Shown here one piece after another: positions 1 through 12,024 of a stretch of DNA of 64,000 nucleotides. Under the pieces are notes generated by a model, which was not told where the DNA came from, ran no database searches, and saw only the letters and a program-made list of their open reading frames with translations. Both the position numbers and the translations under genes were made by a program. This DNA is from Papio anubis (Eukaryota > Chordata > Mammalia > Primates > Cercopithecidae). Positions within the stretch are counted from its first letter, which is position 1, and each line of letters opens with the position of its first letter. The stretch covers positions 59,633,159 through 59,697,158 of the forward strand of contig NC_044986.1 of the NCBI RefSeq assembly GCF_008728515.1, given 5' to 3'.

Positions 1-1309
1 TAGAAAAGACATCCAAGAAATTGGCCCTTAAAGGATTGTAGATATAAGGAAAACCTTCCAAGGAGAGGCAAGAAAGACAGATACAAGAAAAACCAAATGA
101 GCATAATGTCCTAGGATGCAAAATAAAGTACTTGAAGGAAAAGAAGGTGATTAACCATATGAAATGCTGCTGATAGGCCCAGTAAAATGAAGACTGGGAA
201 ACGATGCTTGATTTTAAAAAGAGGAGGCAATCTGCAACCTTGGTCACTGCAGTTTCCTTGGAGTAATGGGGGCAAAAGCCTTTCTAGAGCAGGTTCAAGT
301 CATAATAGGAGTCAAGAATCTGGGGACAATCTGTATAATACCAAGCACTTTACAGGCCAAAGGAGCCAAAGAAAGAGACTCTTTTCCTTACAAACTAGAG
401 ATGAAAATTTCTTTGGAATCACCAGGAATTTTCTATCTTTGCGACATACTTGTTATTATATTTATGTTTCAGGTTATTTGTGAGGGATAGGTATAACTCT
501 AAGGACAAAACATCTGTAAGCATTTTATAACCAGGAATTTCCTACCTTTGCGACATACTTGTTATTATATTTATGTTTCAGGTTATTTGTGAGGGATAGG
601 TGTAACTCTAAGGATAAAATATCTGTAAGCAATTTATAACCAAAAAAACACAGCATTTAAATAAAAATTCATCTTCTCAAGAGACTCTTTAACAAGAGAA
701 AGGAACAGTAAGTGTTAATAGTCATATTTTTATCAAGTTTCTCAAGCTTGAACTCATACACAGCCTCCCATAGAGCATAGCACATCACAAAAGCACTCAA
801 AGGTTTAGAGCTTCCCTGACCTCAATTCAGTTCTTCTCCATGTTCCCACATTACTTCTACAAAGCTTGTCAGACACCTCCTCTTTATCACCAGAGTAAAA
901 AGCAGGCTACAGTATCTGGAAAACTTTGGAACAGAGGAAGAAAAAAACTATAATATTAAAAGGTATAAAATGGTAATGCATTTAGATTCCCCTTCATTTT
1001 TATTTTTATCTGTAATAAACTTCAACATATTCTAGACCTCTTTCATTTCCCAAAGAACAATTAAGAGAGCAGTCAAATTTCACTAAGCTTATACATTTCC
1101 CTTCACATCTGCTGGGTACCCTAACATGAATCATAATATTCCAAATCATTTAGAAGGACAGAAATAATAAAGGTAACAGTTTATAACCTGAAGTGATCAA
1201 ATCTTATTTTCTATGGTTCTGTGGCATCAATATCGCAACTAAAAAGAATCGGCAGTGTAAGTGTATTGTCCATCTAACTGCAGTATGTCAACCATGGGGG
1301 AAGGCAGAA
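1..1309. other. Intron sequence without recognised gene or young repeat
   Basis: AT-rich sequence with only short frames. I recognise no exon, RNA gene or repeat family apart from the local tandem duplication annotated separately. Confidence 0.6.
421..638. repeat. 109-bp tandem duplication, two copies
   Basis: Copy 1 is 421-529 and copy 2 is 530-638, at a constant offset of 109 bp with only a handful of mismatches. Both begin ACCAGGAATTT and contain TTTGCGACATACTTG. No mobile-element ends are seen, so replication slippage or unequal exchange is the likely origin. Confidence 0.9.
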
Positions 1310-1518
1310 GGTGAACCCCATCTCTACTAAAAACACAAAAATCAGCTGGGTATGGTGGTGCACACCTGTAATCCCAGCTACTTGGGAGGCTGAGGCAGGA
1401 GAATCGCTGGAACCCAGGAGGCGAAGGCTGCAGTGAGCCAAAACCATGCCACTGCACTCCAGCCTGGACGACAGAGCGAGACTGTCTCCAAAAAAAAAGA
1501 GAGAGAGAAAGAAAAAAT
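1310..1518 (+). mobile_element. Alu, 5'-truncated
   Basis: Begins inside the left arm at GGTGAACCCCATCTC and keeps the A-rich linker, the right arm and a GAGA-interrupted A tail. Confidence 0.93.
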
Positions 1519-1682
1519 TTCCTTGAAACAAAGTCTAATAAAGTACTGTGAAAACCTAGGTTACTGCTTTTCTGTACTATGTAAAAATAGACACAATAGA
1601 CAATAAATACCTAAAGTACCTGTCCTCTTTTCATCCTTTGTGCATTACTGAATTGAGTAAAACTAAACATTTTCCCAATACT

Positions 1683-1990
1683 TTTATTTTACTTTATTTT
1701 ATTTTATTTTAGACGGAGTCTTGCTCTGTCACCCAGGCTGGAGTGTAGCGATACAATCTCCCCTCACTGCAAATTCCACCTTCCAGATTCATGGGATTCT
1801 CCTGCCTCAGCCTCTCAAGTAGCTGGGATTACAGGTTCACGCCATCACGCCCAGCTAATTTTTCTATTTTCAGTAGAGGCGAGGTTTCATCATGTTGGCC
1901 AGGCTGGTCTCAAACTCCTGACCTCAAGTGATCACCCGCCTCAGCCTCTCAAAATGCTGGAATTACAGGTGTGAGCCACCACACCCGGCC
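1683..1990 (-). mobile_element. Alu, full length
   Basis: Antisense copy starting with a (TTTTA)n tail and ending at CACCCGGCC. Several substitutions suggest an AluS or older copy. Confidence 0.95.
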
Positions 1991-2378
1991 TCAATACATT
2001 TTAAAATATCGCAAGTACCTCAGCCAAGAGCCAAGAATTCAGAGAGTATAACCATTTGTTGTTTGAAGTGGATACATTCTGATCTGTTATTTCCTCAACC
2101 CTACCAATGTTTAAAAACATTAGAACTTGAAGGAAATACATAAGAGAAAATCGGTTTGCTGTTCTCCAAATTTTAACCCTTGCTAAAGTAGAGTTCTAGG
2201 GAAACAGAAATAAAGCAGTTCTCTAAAACTTGACAGAGGTGAAAAATTATTTGAAGTCTATTGCAGAGAATCAAAAAGAACTCTAAAGAAGGTCTACATA
2301 TGTATCATGCTAAACACATTGTGATTGTACTGAATAGATACAGCATTTTGAAAAAGTAGTATTTATGATACTTCCGGA
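1991..2378. other. Unique intron sequence
   Basis: Nothing recognised. Confidence 0.5.
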
Positions 2379-2688
2379 GGTCGGGCGCGGTGGCTCACGC
2401 CTGTAATCTCAGCACTTTGGAGGCAGAGGTGGGAGAATCACCTGAAGTCAGGAGTTCGAGACCAGCCAGGCTAACCTGGCAAAACCCCTTCTCTACAAAA
2501 AATACAAAAATTAGCCGGGTGTGGTGGCATGTGCGTGTAATCTCAGCTACTCAGGAGGCTGAGACGGAAGAATCACTTGAACCCAGGAGGCGGAGGCTGC
2601 AGTGAGCCAAGATCGCACCACTGCACTTCAGCCTGGATGACAGAGCAAGACTCTGTCTCCAAAAAAAAAATAAAATAAAAAATAAAAT
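2379..2688 (+). mobile_element. Alu, full length
   Basis: Starts GGTCGGGCGCGGTGG and ends in an A tail broken into TAAAA units. Confidence 0.95.
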
Positions 2689-3378
2689 GTAAAGGATTCT
2701 AATATATACTTGCTTTGTATCGTAAATAATCATCACTAAAATTTTTTTTCATCTGTATTTTGAATGAGAAATTTTTTGCTATAGTTTCACTTGAAGATAA
2801 ACTGGTACACCCTTAATCTAAAAGTGAAATTCTGTAAAATAAATATTATATGTTCACTGATTATAATGATAAAACAAAAGACATGATAAAGAAATAACAT
2901 CTTGAACAGTTTATTAAAACTTTAGGCAAGATTTAAGAAGCTAGTAACATTATTTCACTTTTTCTTTACAACACTTCTCATATATATTAAGGTCTACTGT
3001 AACTTTATTAAGCCTATGAATGAAAAAAGCTACCAAGCTATTACATGAGCTAAAAATATATACAGGGAAAAGAAAGATCACATTATTTTTATTCCAAAAG
3101 TTGTGTCTGAAGAAACAAATGAGTAAAAGAGATGTATTAATGATTCAGGCATATATCAATATACATCTAAGTGTCAAAATACACAGTGTCTAAGAATAAG
3201 CCTAACAAACACAGTACTTATATGAAGAAAATCATATCCACTGCAGATCATTTAAAAAATCAAACATGAATAGCTGGATGGATATTACATGTTATTTGAA
3301 GTACAGACTCAGTAATGAAAAGATATTCACACTTCCTAAATTAGTCTACAAAACTGTACACAATTCCAAGCAAAGTTA
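2689..3378. other. Unique intron sequence
   Basis: AT-rich, with no gene or confidently assigned repeat. Confidence 0.5.
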
Positions 3379-3673
3379 GGCCAGGTGCGGTGGCTCTTGC
3401 CTGGAATCCCAACATTTTGGGAGGCCGAGGTAGGAAGATCACTTGAGGCCAGTTTGAGACCAGCCTGGCAACATAGGGACACTCCATCTTCAAAAAAATT
3501 TTTAATAATTAGGCAGGCATGGTGGCACAAACCTGTGGACCCAACAACTTGGGAGGCTGAAATAGGAGGCTTGCTTGGGCCCACGAGGTCAGGGCTACAA
3601 TGAGCTGTGACTGTGTCACTGCACTCCAGTATGGGTGACAGAGTGAGACCCTGTCTCAAAAAACAAAAAAAAA
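3379..3673 (+). mobile_element. Alu, old (AluJ-like)
   Basis: Dimeric Alu with many substitutions and small deletions. Its A tail is followed by a G-run at about 3675-3686. Confidence 0.92.
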
Positions 3674-3784
3674 GTGGGGGGGGGGAGGAAAAGAAAAGCA
3701 AAATTAGACCAGGGTATTTGTGAGAAAGGCAAACAAATGATGAAAGGCATCACAAAATAATTTTTTTTAGTTGAATGCAATTAA

Positions 3785-4020
3785 AGCCAGGTGCAGAGGT
3801 ACAATCTGTAGTCCCTGCTAAATGTAAGTCTGTGGCAGGAGGATCATTTGAGGCCAGGGGTGTATAAAAGGATATTCATACACAGATGTTCACAGCAGCA
3901 TTATTACCATAGCAGTATTATTACCATTATTACCATGACTCTGCCTGTGAATAGCCATAGGACTACTGCCTGGGCAAAATAGTGAGATCCTGTCTCTTAA
4001 AAAGAGAAATTTAAAAAAAA
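3785..4020 (+). mobile_element. Diverged Alu monomer split by a foreign segment
   Basis: An Alu left-arm start (AGCCAGGTGCAGAGG) runs to about 3860. About 100 bp follow that resemble the L1 3' region (TTCACAGCAGCATTATTACC), then Alu sequence resumes at CTGCCTGGGCAAAATAGTG and ends in an A tail. An insertion or template switch into an old monomer is inferred. Confidence 0.6.
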
Positions 4021-4021
4021 A

Positions 4022-5989
4022 TAACTGAGATTTATTGCTGGAATGCAAGGACGGTTCAACACACAAAAATCAATAAATACAATACATTCACAGAATGAAG
4101 GGGGAAAAACTCTTATGATCATCTCAATTGCTGTAGATAAAGCATGTGGCAAAATTCATTTTTTCATAAAACACTCTACAAACTAGGAAAAGAAGGAAAA
4201 TACAGCATAATGAAGGCCAGCTATGAACATCCCACAGCTAACATCATACTCAATGGTGAAACACTAAAAGCTTTTTCTCTAACATCAAGAGCAAGACAAG
4301 GACACCTGCTGTTGCCACTTCTATTCAACATAGCATTGGAAGTCCTAGTCAATCCCCCACAGATACTGAGAGAAAACTGTATAGATGAAGAGAGAGACCA
4401 GATAAACCCCTGCATATATGGCCAAATAATTTCTGAAAAAGGTGCCAAAACTATTCAATGGAAAAAGAACAGTCTTTTCAACAAATGGTGCTAAGAAAAC
4501 GAGATTAACAGATGTAAGAAAATAAAGTTGAACCTTTATCTTACACCATATACAAAAGTCAACTAAAAATGGATCCAAGAACTAAACCAAGAGCTTAAAA
4601 CTATAGAAGACTTAGAAGCAAACGAAGACAGGAAAGCTTCAATAACATTAGATTTGGCAGCAACTTCTGGGAAATGACACCAAAAGCACCAACAACAAAA
4701 GAAAATAAAAGATGGATACACTGAACTACATCAAAATTTGAAATTTTTCTACGCATCAAAAGACATTATCAAGAACGTGAAAAGGCAACCCACAGAATAG
4801 AGAATATATCTCTAATCATTTATCTGATAAGGTACTAATATCCAGAATATGTAAAGAACTCCTATAACAAAGCAAAGCAAAACAAAACAAAACATGCTGA
4901 ATCAAAACTGGGTAACAACTTAAAACATTTCTCTAAAGGAGATATACAAATTGTGAATATGCACATGAAGAGGTGTTCAAACATCACTAATCACTGGGAA
5001 AATTACCATAATGAAAAATCATTTCACACCCATTAGGATGGTTATTTTCAAACACCACCCAGGAAATAGTAAGTGCTGACTAGGATGTAGAGAAACTAGA
5101 ATCCATGTTCATTGCTGCTGAGAACATATGATGGTGCAGCTACTGTGGAAAACTGTACAGTGGTTCCTCACAAAACATAAAATTACCATATGATCCAGCA
5201 AAAATTCTGGGTACATACCCCCAGGAAGTAAAAGGCAGGGACTTAAATAGATATGTGTACACTGATGTTCATAGCAGCGTTATTCACAACAGCCAAAAGG
5301 TAGAAGCAACCCGAGTATCCACCATCAGATAAATGGATAAACAAAATGTGGTATATATATTCAATGGAATATTACTCAGCCATAAAAAGAAATGAAGTCA
5401 TGATACTTGCTACAATACAGATAAACCTTGACATTATGCTAAGTTAAAATAAGCCAGACACAAAAGTACAAATATTGTATGATTCCACTTTTAAGAAGGA
5501 CAGGCAAATTCACAGAGACATAAGACAGTTTCTATTTGGGATGATAAACTTCTGACAATGGACAGTACTGATAGTTTCACAATAATGTGAATATACTTAA
5601 TGTTACTAAACTGTACACTTAAAAATGGTTAAAATGAGCTAGGCATGGAAGGTCACACCTGTAATCTCAGCACTTTGGGAGGCTGAGGCAGGTGGATCAC
5701 TTGAGGTCAGTTTGAGACGAGCCTGGCCAACACAGCAAAACCTCATCTCTACTAAAAGTGCAAAACCTGGCCGCGTGTGGTGGCGGGTGCCTGTAACCGC
5801 AGCTACTCAGGAGGCTGAGGCATGAGAATCGCTTGAACCTGGGAGGCGGAGGTTCCAGTGAGCCGAGATGGTGCCACTGCACTCCAGCCTGGGTGACAGA
5901 GTGAGACCCTGCCTCAAACAAACCAAAACAAAAATGGTTAAAATGGTAAGTTTTCTTACGTATATTTTACCACAATAAGAAAATTTTTA
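4022..5989 (+). mobile_element. L1 3' portion, sense, defective
   Basis: The sequence matches the second half of L1 ORF2 and the 3' region. A reverse-transcriptase stretch resembling the ANIILNGE and LLFNIALEVL motifs lies at about 4230-4350. An internal deletion near 4360-4440 then jumps to the C-terminal region. The frame is broken throughout. The 3' part includes the CATAGCAGCGTTATTCACA stretch near 5270 and is interrupted by the Alu at 5637. Old L1 (L1M or old L1P); a retrotransposon relic, not a host gene. Confidence 0.85.
5637..5929 (+). mobile_element. Alu inserted in the L1 3' end
   Basis: Full-length Alu flanked by a perfect 16-bp target duplication AAAAATGGTTAAAATG (5621-5636 and 5930-5945). 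This shows the L1 was in place first. Confidence 0.96.
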
Positions 5990-6403
5990 AAGAATGTCCG
6001 TTCTTGAAAATGAAGAGTCATTACTCTTCATTTGCCTTACCTATTAAGGCAACAGATTTGCCTTACCTATTAAGATTCTATAAAACTGCAATCATTAAAA
6101 CACTCTATGATCTTGTGGTACAAGAAACAGAAAGATACATGGAATATAATAGATAGTCCACAAATATTCCTAAAATATAGCAAAAGACAAAGACATTTTA
6201 TATTATTGGATAAAAAGTGAACGTTTTAAAATGTAATTTCAAATTAGAAAGAATTTCTTAAGCTGAAACAATGGCCTGATGCCAAAGGAAAAATTTTTAC
6301 TGATCCTTTGTGTCTGTCAAGCAAAGCCATACAGAGTAATGTACTGTAAGTAGTTAAAAATGGGAAGAGACTAGGAAAAAACCTGCATGTCAAAAAGGAA
6401 TAA
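5990..6403. other. Intron sequence with a weak L1-like stretch
   Basis: About 6070-6170 (CTGCAATCATTAAAACACTC and following) resembles diverged L1 ORF2. A 21-bp near-repeat (TTTGCCTTACCTATTAAG) occurs twice at about 6029-6074. No gene is seen. Confidence 0.4.
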
Positions 6404-6704
6404 TTTTTTTTTTTTTTTTTGAGATAGAATCTCGCTCTGTCGCCCAGGCTGGAGGGCAGTGGCGCTACCTTGGCTCACTGCAACCTCCGCTTCCTGGGTT
6501 CAAGCAATTCTGCCTCAGCCTCCCGAGTAGCTGGGACTACAGGCATGCATGCGCCACCACACCCAGCTAATTTCTGTATTTTTAGTAGAGACTGGGTTTC
6601 ACCATGTTGGCCAGGCTGGTGGCGAACCCCAGACCTCAGGGCATCCGCTCACCTCAGCCTCCCAAAGTGCTGGGGATTACAGGCTTGAGCCACTATGCCT
6701 GGCC
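6404..6704 (-). mobile_element. Alu, full length
   Basis: Antisense, with an uninterrupted 17-T tail at the low end and CCTGGCC at the high end. Confidence 0.95.
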
Positions 6705-6941
6705 TCCAATTCTATTTGTATCATTCCAGTTTTTTTCTCTTCTACTACTCAGAAAATTACACATCTTAACTTTTAATTTTAATGGTTACTATAGAAAAGC
6801 TGTATCCAACTGAATAGCTGTATTTACTTTTTGCAATGATGGAAATTTTCTGTATTTGTACTGTCTGAGACTGTGGACATTAACCATATGTGTCAACTGA
6901 GCATATAAAATGTGATCAGAGTTCTAAAAGGATAAACTGAT

Positions 6942-7411
6942 TTTTTTTGTTGTTTTTGAGACTCAGTCTCCCTCTGTCACCCAGGCTGGAGTACAGTGAC
7001 ATGATCTCAGCTCACTGCAACCTACACCTTCCTGGTTCAAGATTCTCATGCCTCAGCCTCCAGAGTATCTGGGATTACAGGCTCGCACCACCAAGCCCAG
7101 CTAATTTTTTTTTGTTGTTTTTTGAAATGGAATCTCATTCTGTTGCCCAAGCTGGAGTGTAGTGACACAATCTCAGCTCACTGCAACCTCCACTTCCTGG
7201 TTCAAGCAATTCTCATGTCTCATGCCTCAGCCCCCCTAGTAGCTGGGATGACAGGCCTGCACCACCACACCCAGTTAATTTTTGCATTTTTAGGAGAGAC
7301 AGGGTTTTACCATGTTGCCCAGGCTGGTCTTGAACTCCTGACCTCAAGTGATCCACCCACCTTGGCCTCCCAAAGTGCTGAGATTACAGGCATGAGCTAC
7401 TGCGCCTAGCC
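6942..7411 (-). mobile_element. Trimeric Alu (extra right arm plus full Alu)
   Basis: Positions 6942-7107 are a complete Alu right arm in antisense, ending exactly at the middle A-rich linker. Positions 7108-7411 are a full dimer in the same orientation. No left arm of the first unit follows. A short CTGATTTTT direct repeat flanks the whole block (from 6938 and from 7411). In sense orientation the order is left-right-right. Confidence 0.85.
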
Positions 7412-7918
7412 TGATTTTTCATTTTATTAAAGTGCCACACATGAGTAGTGGCTACCATACTGAAAAGCACAGCTCTGTAATTCCCCACATAATGAATATG
7501 GCTGACTGTATCCTCATGGTGTAGTTTAACATGTTCCTCTACCTCCATATGTCCTGTAAACTGTTGTCAGAATCTAGAAGTTTGATTATATTCAGGTTCA
7601 GTTCTTTTGGGCAAAAATACTTCATAAGTTGAATTGTGTAGTTCCTGTTGTATTAAATTACAACACCTATAACATGTGGTTATTTTCCTTTAGGGGATGC
7701 TCAGCTTGACTACATATGCCTGGGAGGAATAATACTATGTGCATCTGTTCACATCTTTATTTTTAACAAAAAGCTCTGGAAGAAAACATAAGAAATTAAC
7801 AAAAATGGTTATTTAAAAGAGATGCAGAGTAAACTAGGCTGATCGGGGCAGGGGTGGGAGTGAGATTATTCTAAATATACTTTCTTATGTTGCTGTGGTA
7901 CCCAACCAAAAAAGTTAA
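7412..7918. other. Intron sequence with an old LINE-like fragment
   Basis: About 7520-7690 (GTAGTTTAACATGTTCCTCT, then a CCTGTAAACTG stretch) matches a widespread old interspersed repeat that I associate with ancient L1. It shares family with part of 32.5-33.2 kb. No gene. Confidence 0.4.
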
Positions 7919-8219
7919 GGCCGGGTGTGGTGGCTCACGCCTGTAATCCCAGCACTTTGGGAGGCCGAGGTGGGCGGATCACAAGGTCAGGAGATCGAGA
8001 ACATCCTGGCTAACAAAGGGAAACCCCGTCTCTACTAAAAACACAAAAAATTAGCCGGGCGTGGTGGCAGGCGTCTGTAGTCCCAGCTACTTGGCAGGCT
8101 GAGGCAGGAGAATGGCATGAACCCAGGAGGCAGAGCTTGCAGTGAGTCGAGATGGTGCCGCTGCATTCCAGCCTGGGCAACAGAGCGAGACTCCGTCTCA
8201 AAAAAAAAAACAAAAAAAA
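7919..8219 (+). mobile_element. Alu, full length, AluY-like
   Basis: Left arm carries AGATCGAGAACATCCTGGC, as in AluY. An AAAAAAGTTAA direct repeat flanks the element. Confidence 0.95.
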
Positions 8220-10018
8220 AAGTTAATAAATTTTAGTACAGATTCTTGTCCTATACTCCATGTCTAAGATCACAGCATCTGGGTATGAGGTCTAAAAAAA
8301 ACCCATTCAAACATGTTTCCTCCACAATTCCGCACGCTACAGCTTAACCCTATCCACCGGGACACTGCAATGAGTGCAAGAAATAAAAGGTTGACAATCG
8401 TGAACTTTAGTCATTTTTATTATTAGTTTCTTCTCCTTTAGGTTCCACTGATCACTAAACAATTACATATCCCAACATTATTTTAATCTCTTGTAGGAAT
8501 ATCCTCATGAAGTGATACTTTATAATGACACACTGGATTCTTATTTACCAAGAAAGAGCTCTTCATTTGCTATTTCCCTTGTATTAAGCTACCAGATTCA
8601 GATTTTTTTTTCAAGAAAAGTTTCTCTCTTTATAAATGGCTTATTTCCTTCTCTCTGAAAAAAGAACTGTGTAACCTAATTTTCTGGCCTATGAAACCAT
8701 TATTAAATAAAATGGATAAAATCAATGGTGTTCTAATTGAAAGGGATAAAAATGAGAATTCAGTGCTCCCAGGTTTCTTGTCTCCTATACCCTTTGGTCA
8801 CTTAGTTTTCCAAGACACCAAAGAAAGCAATTCAAAAAGGTAGTAGAACCTAGTGAAAAACACTCTGAAAATAAATGGTATTTTAATTCATCACAATTCT
8901 TATTTTGCTCAAGACTGAGAAATTCTGAGGCAAATTTAATGCAATATTATATTAACTGTAAGCATATTTGCTTTTTTCCTTGTTATATTTAATACTTCCA
9001 AGAGTCTTAATAATTATTTCTATTATATAACTACATGTATGTTTGTATATTTCAAAATTACAGAAAGGTGAAATTGTATATATACAGTCTATATTCATAT
9101 TCACAACTTACTCTCAATTCAGATGAACAATGTAAAGTAAAATGGTTTCCCTTAAAATGATTCACTTTGGTATTAAAATATGATCAGAGATTTTGAAAAT
9201 TATGGCAATAAAATGTTTTAGGGAATAGTGGAAACGCTCTAAAATAGGCTGTACATAGTTTTATCAATGTGATCTTAAAAAAGAAAAAGAACATAGACCA
9301 AAAATAGTATGATGTTATTCAACACACTGGAATAGTTCATCAACTTTAAATTCTTATACAAATATTTTTCCTAGTCCTATATTGCATGAAGATTCCATCT
9401 ATAGAATCACAATATAGGGAGGAAATAACTTCCATGTTAAATATACATAGAGCCATTTTATATTAAATAACAACACAAAATTTTAACCAAACATTAGCAT
9501 ACTGCTTCCTTGATATTCCTCTGAGCGTAAAGATTTTTGAATCTTAAACTCCTAACTTTAACAGATGGATCAGATGTTTCAGCTCCTAAGTGTCAGTCTT
9601 TCACAAGAAATGAATTAGTCACACAGACCTCTTCTAGCTTTGAAAAAATCTGAAATCTATTCTAGGAATGCTGACTATTTCTACTGCCATGTTAACATTT
9701 TCTGGCATGTTACATGCAACCTTCTACGTTCAAAATACATAATTTTCATAAGCAATATAACCACATAGAAAATACTGGAAGAAACCTGAAGTGATGAAGA
9801 AGCCAAATTCAACTTAAAATTTAACTATTTAGTGATACTAATGTAAATAATTCTACTAAAGAGAATTAGATGAACAGATAACCTTCACCAAATGTTTCCA
9901 GGGCAACAAAATCCATTCAAGGGATTAGTAAGATAAAAACTTCTCAAAATACTACTAAGACATTATTTGCCTTTTCCATTCATTCTTTCATCAGTGTACA
10001 GAGCAGCAGGCTACTTGG

Positions 10019-10072
10019 GTTTTGTCTGGCAAAACAAAACTATGTCTGCATAGCGCTGACTTATGAAAAACT
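10019..10072 (+). repeat. Left arm of a near-perfect inverted repeat
   Basis: Begins GTTTTGTCTGGCAAAAC and ends TTATGAAAAACT. It pairs with 10851-10900 with one mismatch and one 4-base gap (TCTG extra here). The arms are about 780 bp apart. Confidence 0.92.
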
Positions 10073-10749
10073 GCTCTTGTGTTTTAAAAACTTCACCTTA
10101 GTTTTTAATACAGTAAGTATCAATAGATACAACCCAAATATATCAAGCAACGAAGGTTTTGAGCAAGTGGTAGTACAAGTTGAAAATGGAGACAGGAAAG
10201 CGGGTTCCAATTTAAAGGAAGAAATCTGCAGAACTAAGTAAATGCAGACATTCAAGGTGGAAAAACATTTAAGATGAAGGTGTTTTGAAGCCCAGGTGAG
10301 ACTTCAAATTAAATCTCAAAATGGCAGCTGGTTTCACATGAAGATAATAAATTATACTTTAAACACATTATTTCAAACCCAAATATGGGACATTAATGTA
10401 AAGCTTCCAAACAGTAGAGATGGCAGATCAAATTGAAGAAAGGCAATCTTTAATTGCAGATTTGTGAGTAATTATGCAACATAGTACAAGTAAAATCTCC
10501 AAAGGAAGTAACAAGATTAAAACAACAACAACAAACAGTAGGCAAAGGACTGAATTTGAAATACCAAATTAAGAAGATAAGAGGAACTGCAGATGGGAAG
10601 GAAGGAGAAATAAAAGCCCAAGAGGATTAAACCATAGGGCTACAGAAATGAAGAAAGAGAAAGGGCTCAGAAAGAATATATAACATTACAAGTAAAGGAA
10701 ATTTCTGTCTTTTACTTTGAGAGTCTGTGAATCACAAACCATTGGGAGA

Positions 10750-10838
10750 AGCAATATGGCAGAGTACAGAGATAACAGATTTGAAATCAGAAATCTGCAT
10801 TCAAATTCCTGCCCTGACACTTACTGATTGTGTGATTT
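10750..10838 (+). mobile_element. MIR fragment
   Basis: Matches the MIR core, including a diverged copy of the TCCTGGCTCTGCCACTTACT motif (here TCCTGCCCTGACACTTACTG) followed by GTGTGAT. It stops abruptly before the inverted-repeat arm. Confidence 0.7.
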
Positions 10839-10850
10839 CAAAAACTCTTG

Positions 10851-10900
10851 AGTTTTTCATAAGTCAGCACTATGCATAGTTTTGTTTTGCCAGACAAAAC
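10851..10900 (-). repeat. Right arm of a near-perfect inverted repeat
   Basis: The reverse complement of this arm matches 10019-10072. It directly follows a truncated MIR, as if it were inserted into the MIR tail. Confidence 0.92.
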
Positions 10901-11193
10901 AGTAAACAGATTGTGAGCTGCTGTTTTTCTACTTAGCCCGTGTATTTTATAATTAAAACAATAGTTCTACAGTATAAGATAAATCAACATTTTCATCAAT
11001 GGGTTTAAGAGAATAATTTCACAAACTAGCTAGAATATAAAATATAAATTCTACACAAAAGGATTTTATCCAATTCTATAATTTCAGACAATGTTTCAAC
11101 ATTAACAATTTAGTAAACACCAGTTGTAAAACTAAAAGTACATAATCCTTAAAAATTTGTCAGATTAAGAATTTTGTATCTAATAAAAGTGTG

Positions 11194-11499
11194 AAGCTGG
11201 ACGCCACGGCTCACACCTCTAATCCCAACACTTTGGGAGTCTAAAGCAGGAGGACTGCTTGAGCCCAGACGTTTAAGAATGGCCTGGGCAACACAGTCAG
11301 ACTCCATCTCTACAAAAAGCAAAAAAAAATTAGCCAGGCATGGTGGCTCATGCCTGTAGTCCCAGCTACTTGTGGGGCTGAGGTGGGAGGATCTCTTGAG
11401 CCCAAAAGGTCAAGGCTGCCATGACCTGTAATTATGCCACTGTACTCCCACCTGGGCAACAGAGTGAGACCCTGTCTTTATGGAAAAAAAAAAAAAAAA
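11194..11499 (+). mobile_element. Alu, old (AluJ-like)
   Basis: Diverged dimer with CTGCTTGAGCCCAG in the left arm and a 17-A tail. Confidence 0.93.
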
Positions 11500-11719
11500 A
11501 GTCTGCTAAAATCCACACTAGAAAAACTATTTATCTGAAATTAGGCAGACATATGATCACTATCAAATCTCCTAACAAACAAAATTAGCAGTATTTGTTG
11601 TCCTTAAATCTACATCACCAAAAATCATATTAGTATTCAAATAACAATCCCTCATCCAAACTCTTCCAACATATTTTAGTATTAAAAATTTATTGGATTT
11701 TTATAAAGTTAAATGTAGC

Positions 11720-12024
11720 TTTTTTTATTTTATTTTATTTTTTTGAGGCAGAGTATCACTTTGTCACCCAGGCTAGAGTGCAGTGGCATGATCATGGCTC
11801 AATGTAGCCTTGACCACTCAGGCTCAAGCCATCCTCCCACCTCAGTACCCAAAGGAGCTGGGACCACAGGCGCACACCACCACGCCTGGCTACTTTTTGT
11901 ATTTTTAGTAGACAGGATTTCACCATGTTGCTCAGGCCGGTCTTGAACTCCTGAGCTCAAATGATCTGCCTGCCTTGGCCTCCTGAAGTGCTGAGATTAC
12001 AGATTTGAGCCACCACGCTTGGCC
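11720..12024 (-). mobile_element. Alu, old (AluJ-like)
   Basis: Antisense, with a TTTTA-type tail and the ATCATGGCTCAATGTAGCC variant. Ends at CGCTTGGCC. Confidence 0.93.

Larger units (their letters stand above)
8220..11193. other. Largest unique stretch of intron 1
   Basis: About 3 kb of AT-rich sequence without Alus or convincing coding potential. It holds the inverted repeat (10019/10851) and a MIR fragment annotated separately. Confidence 0.6.

Noticed and set aside
3336..3701. Many 60-125 codon frames with phrases like LSPRLECSG or WEAEAGGS across the window
   Set aside because: These are translations of Alu elements on either strand, not genes.
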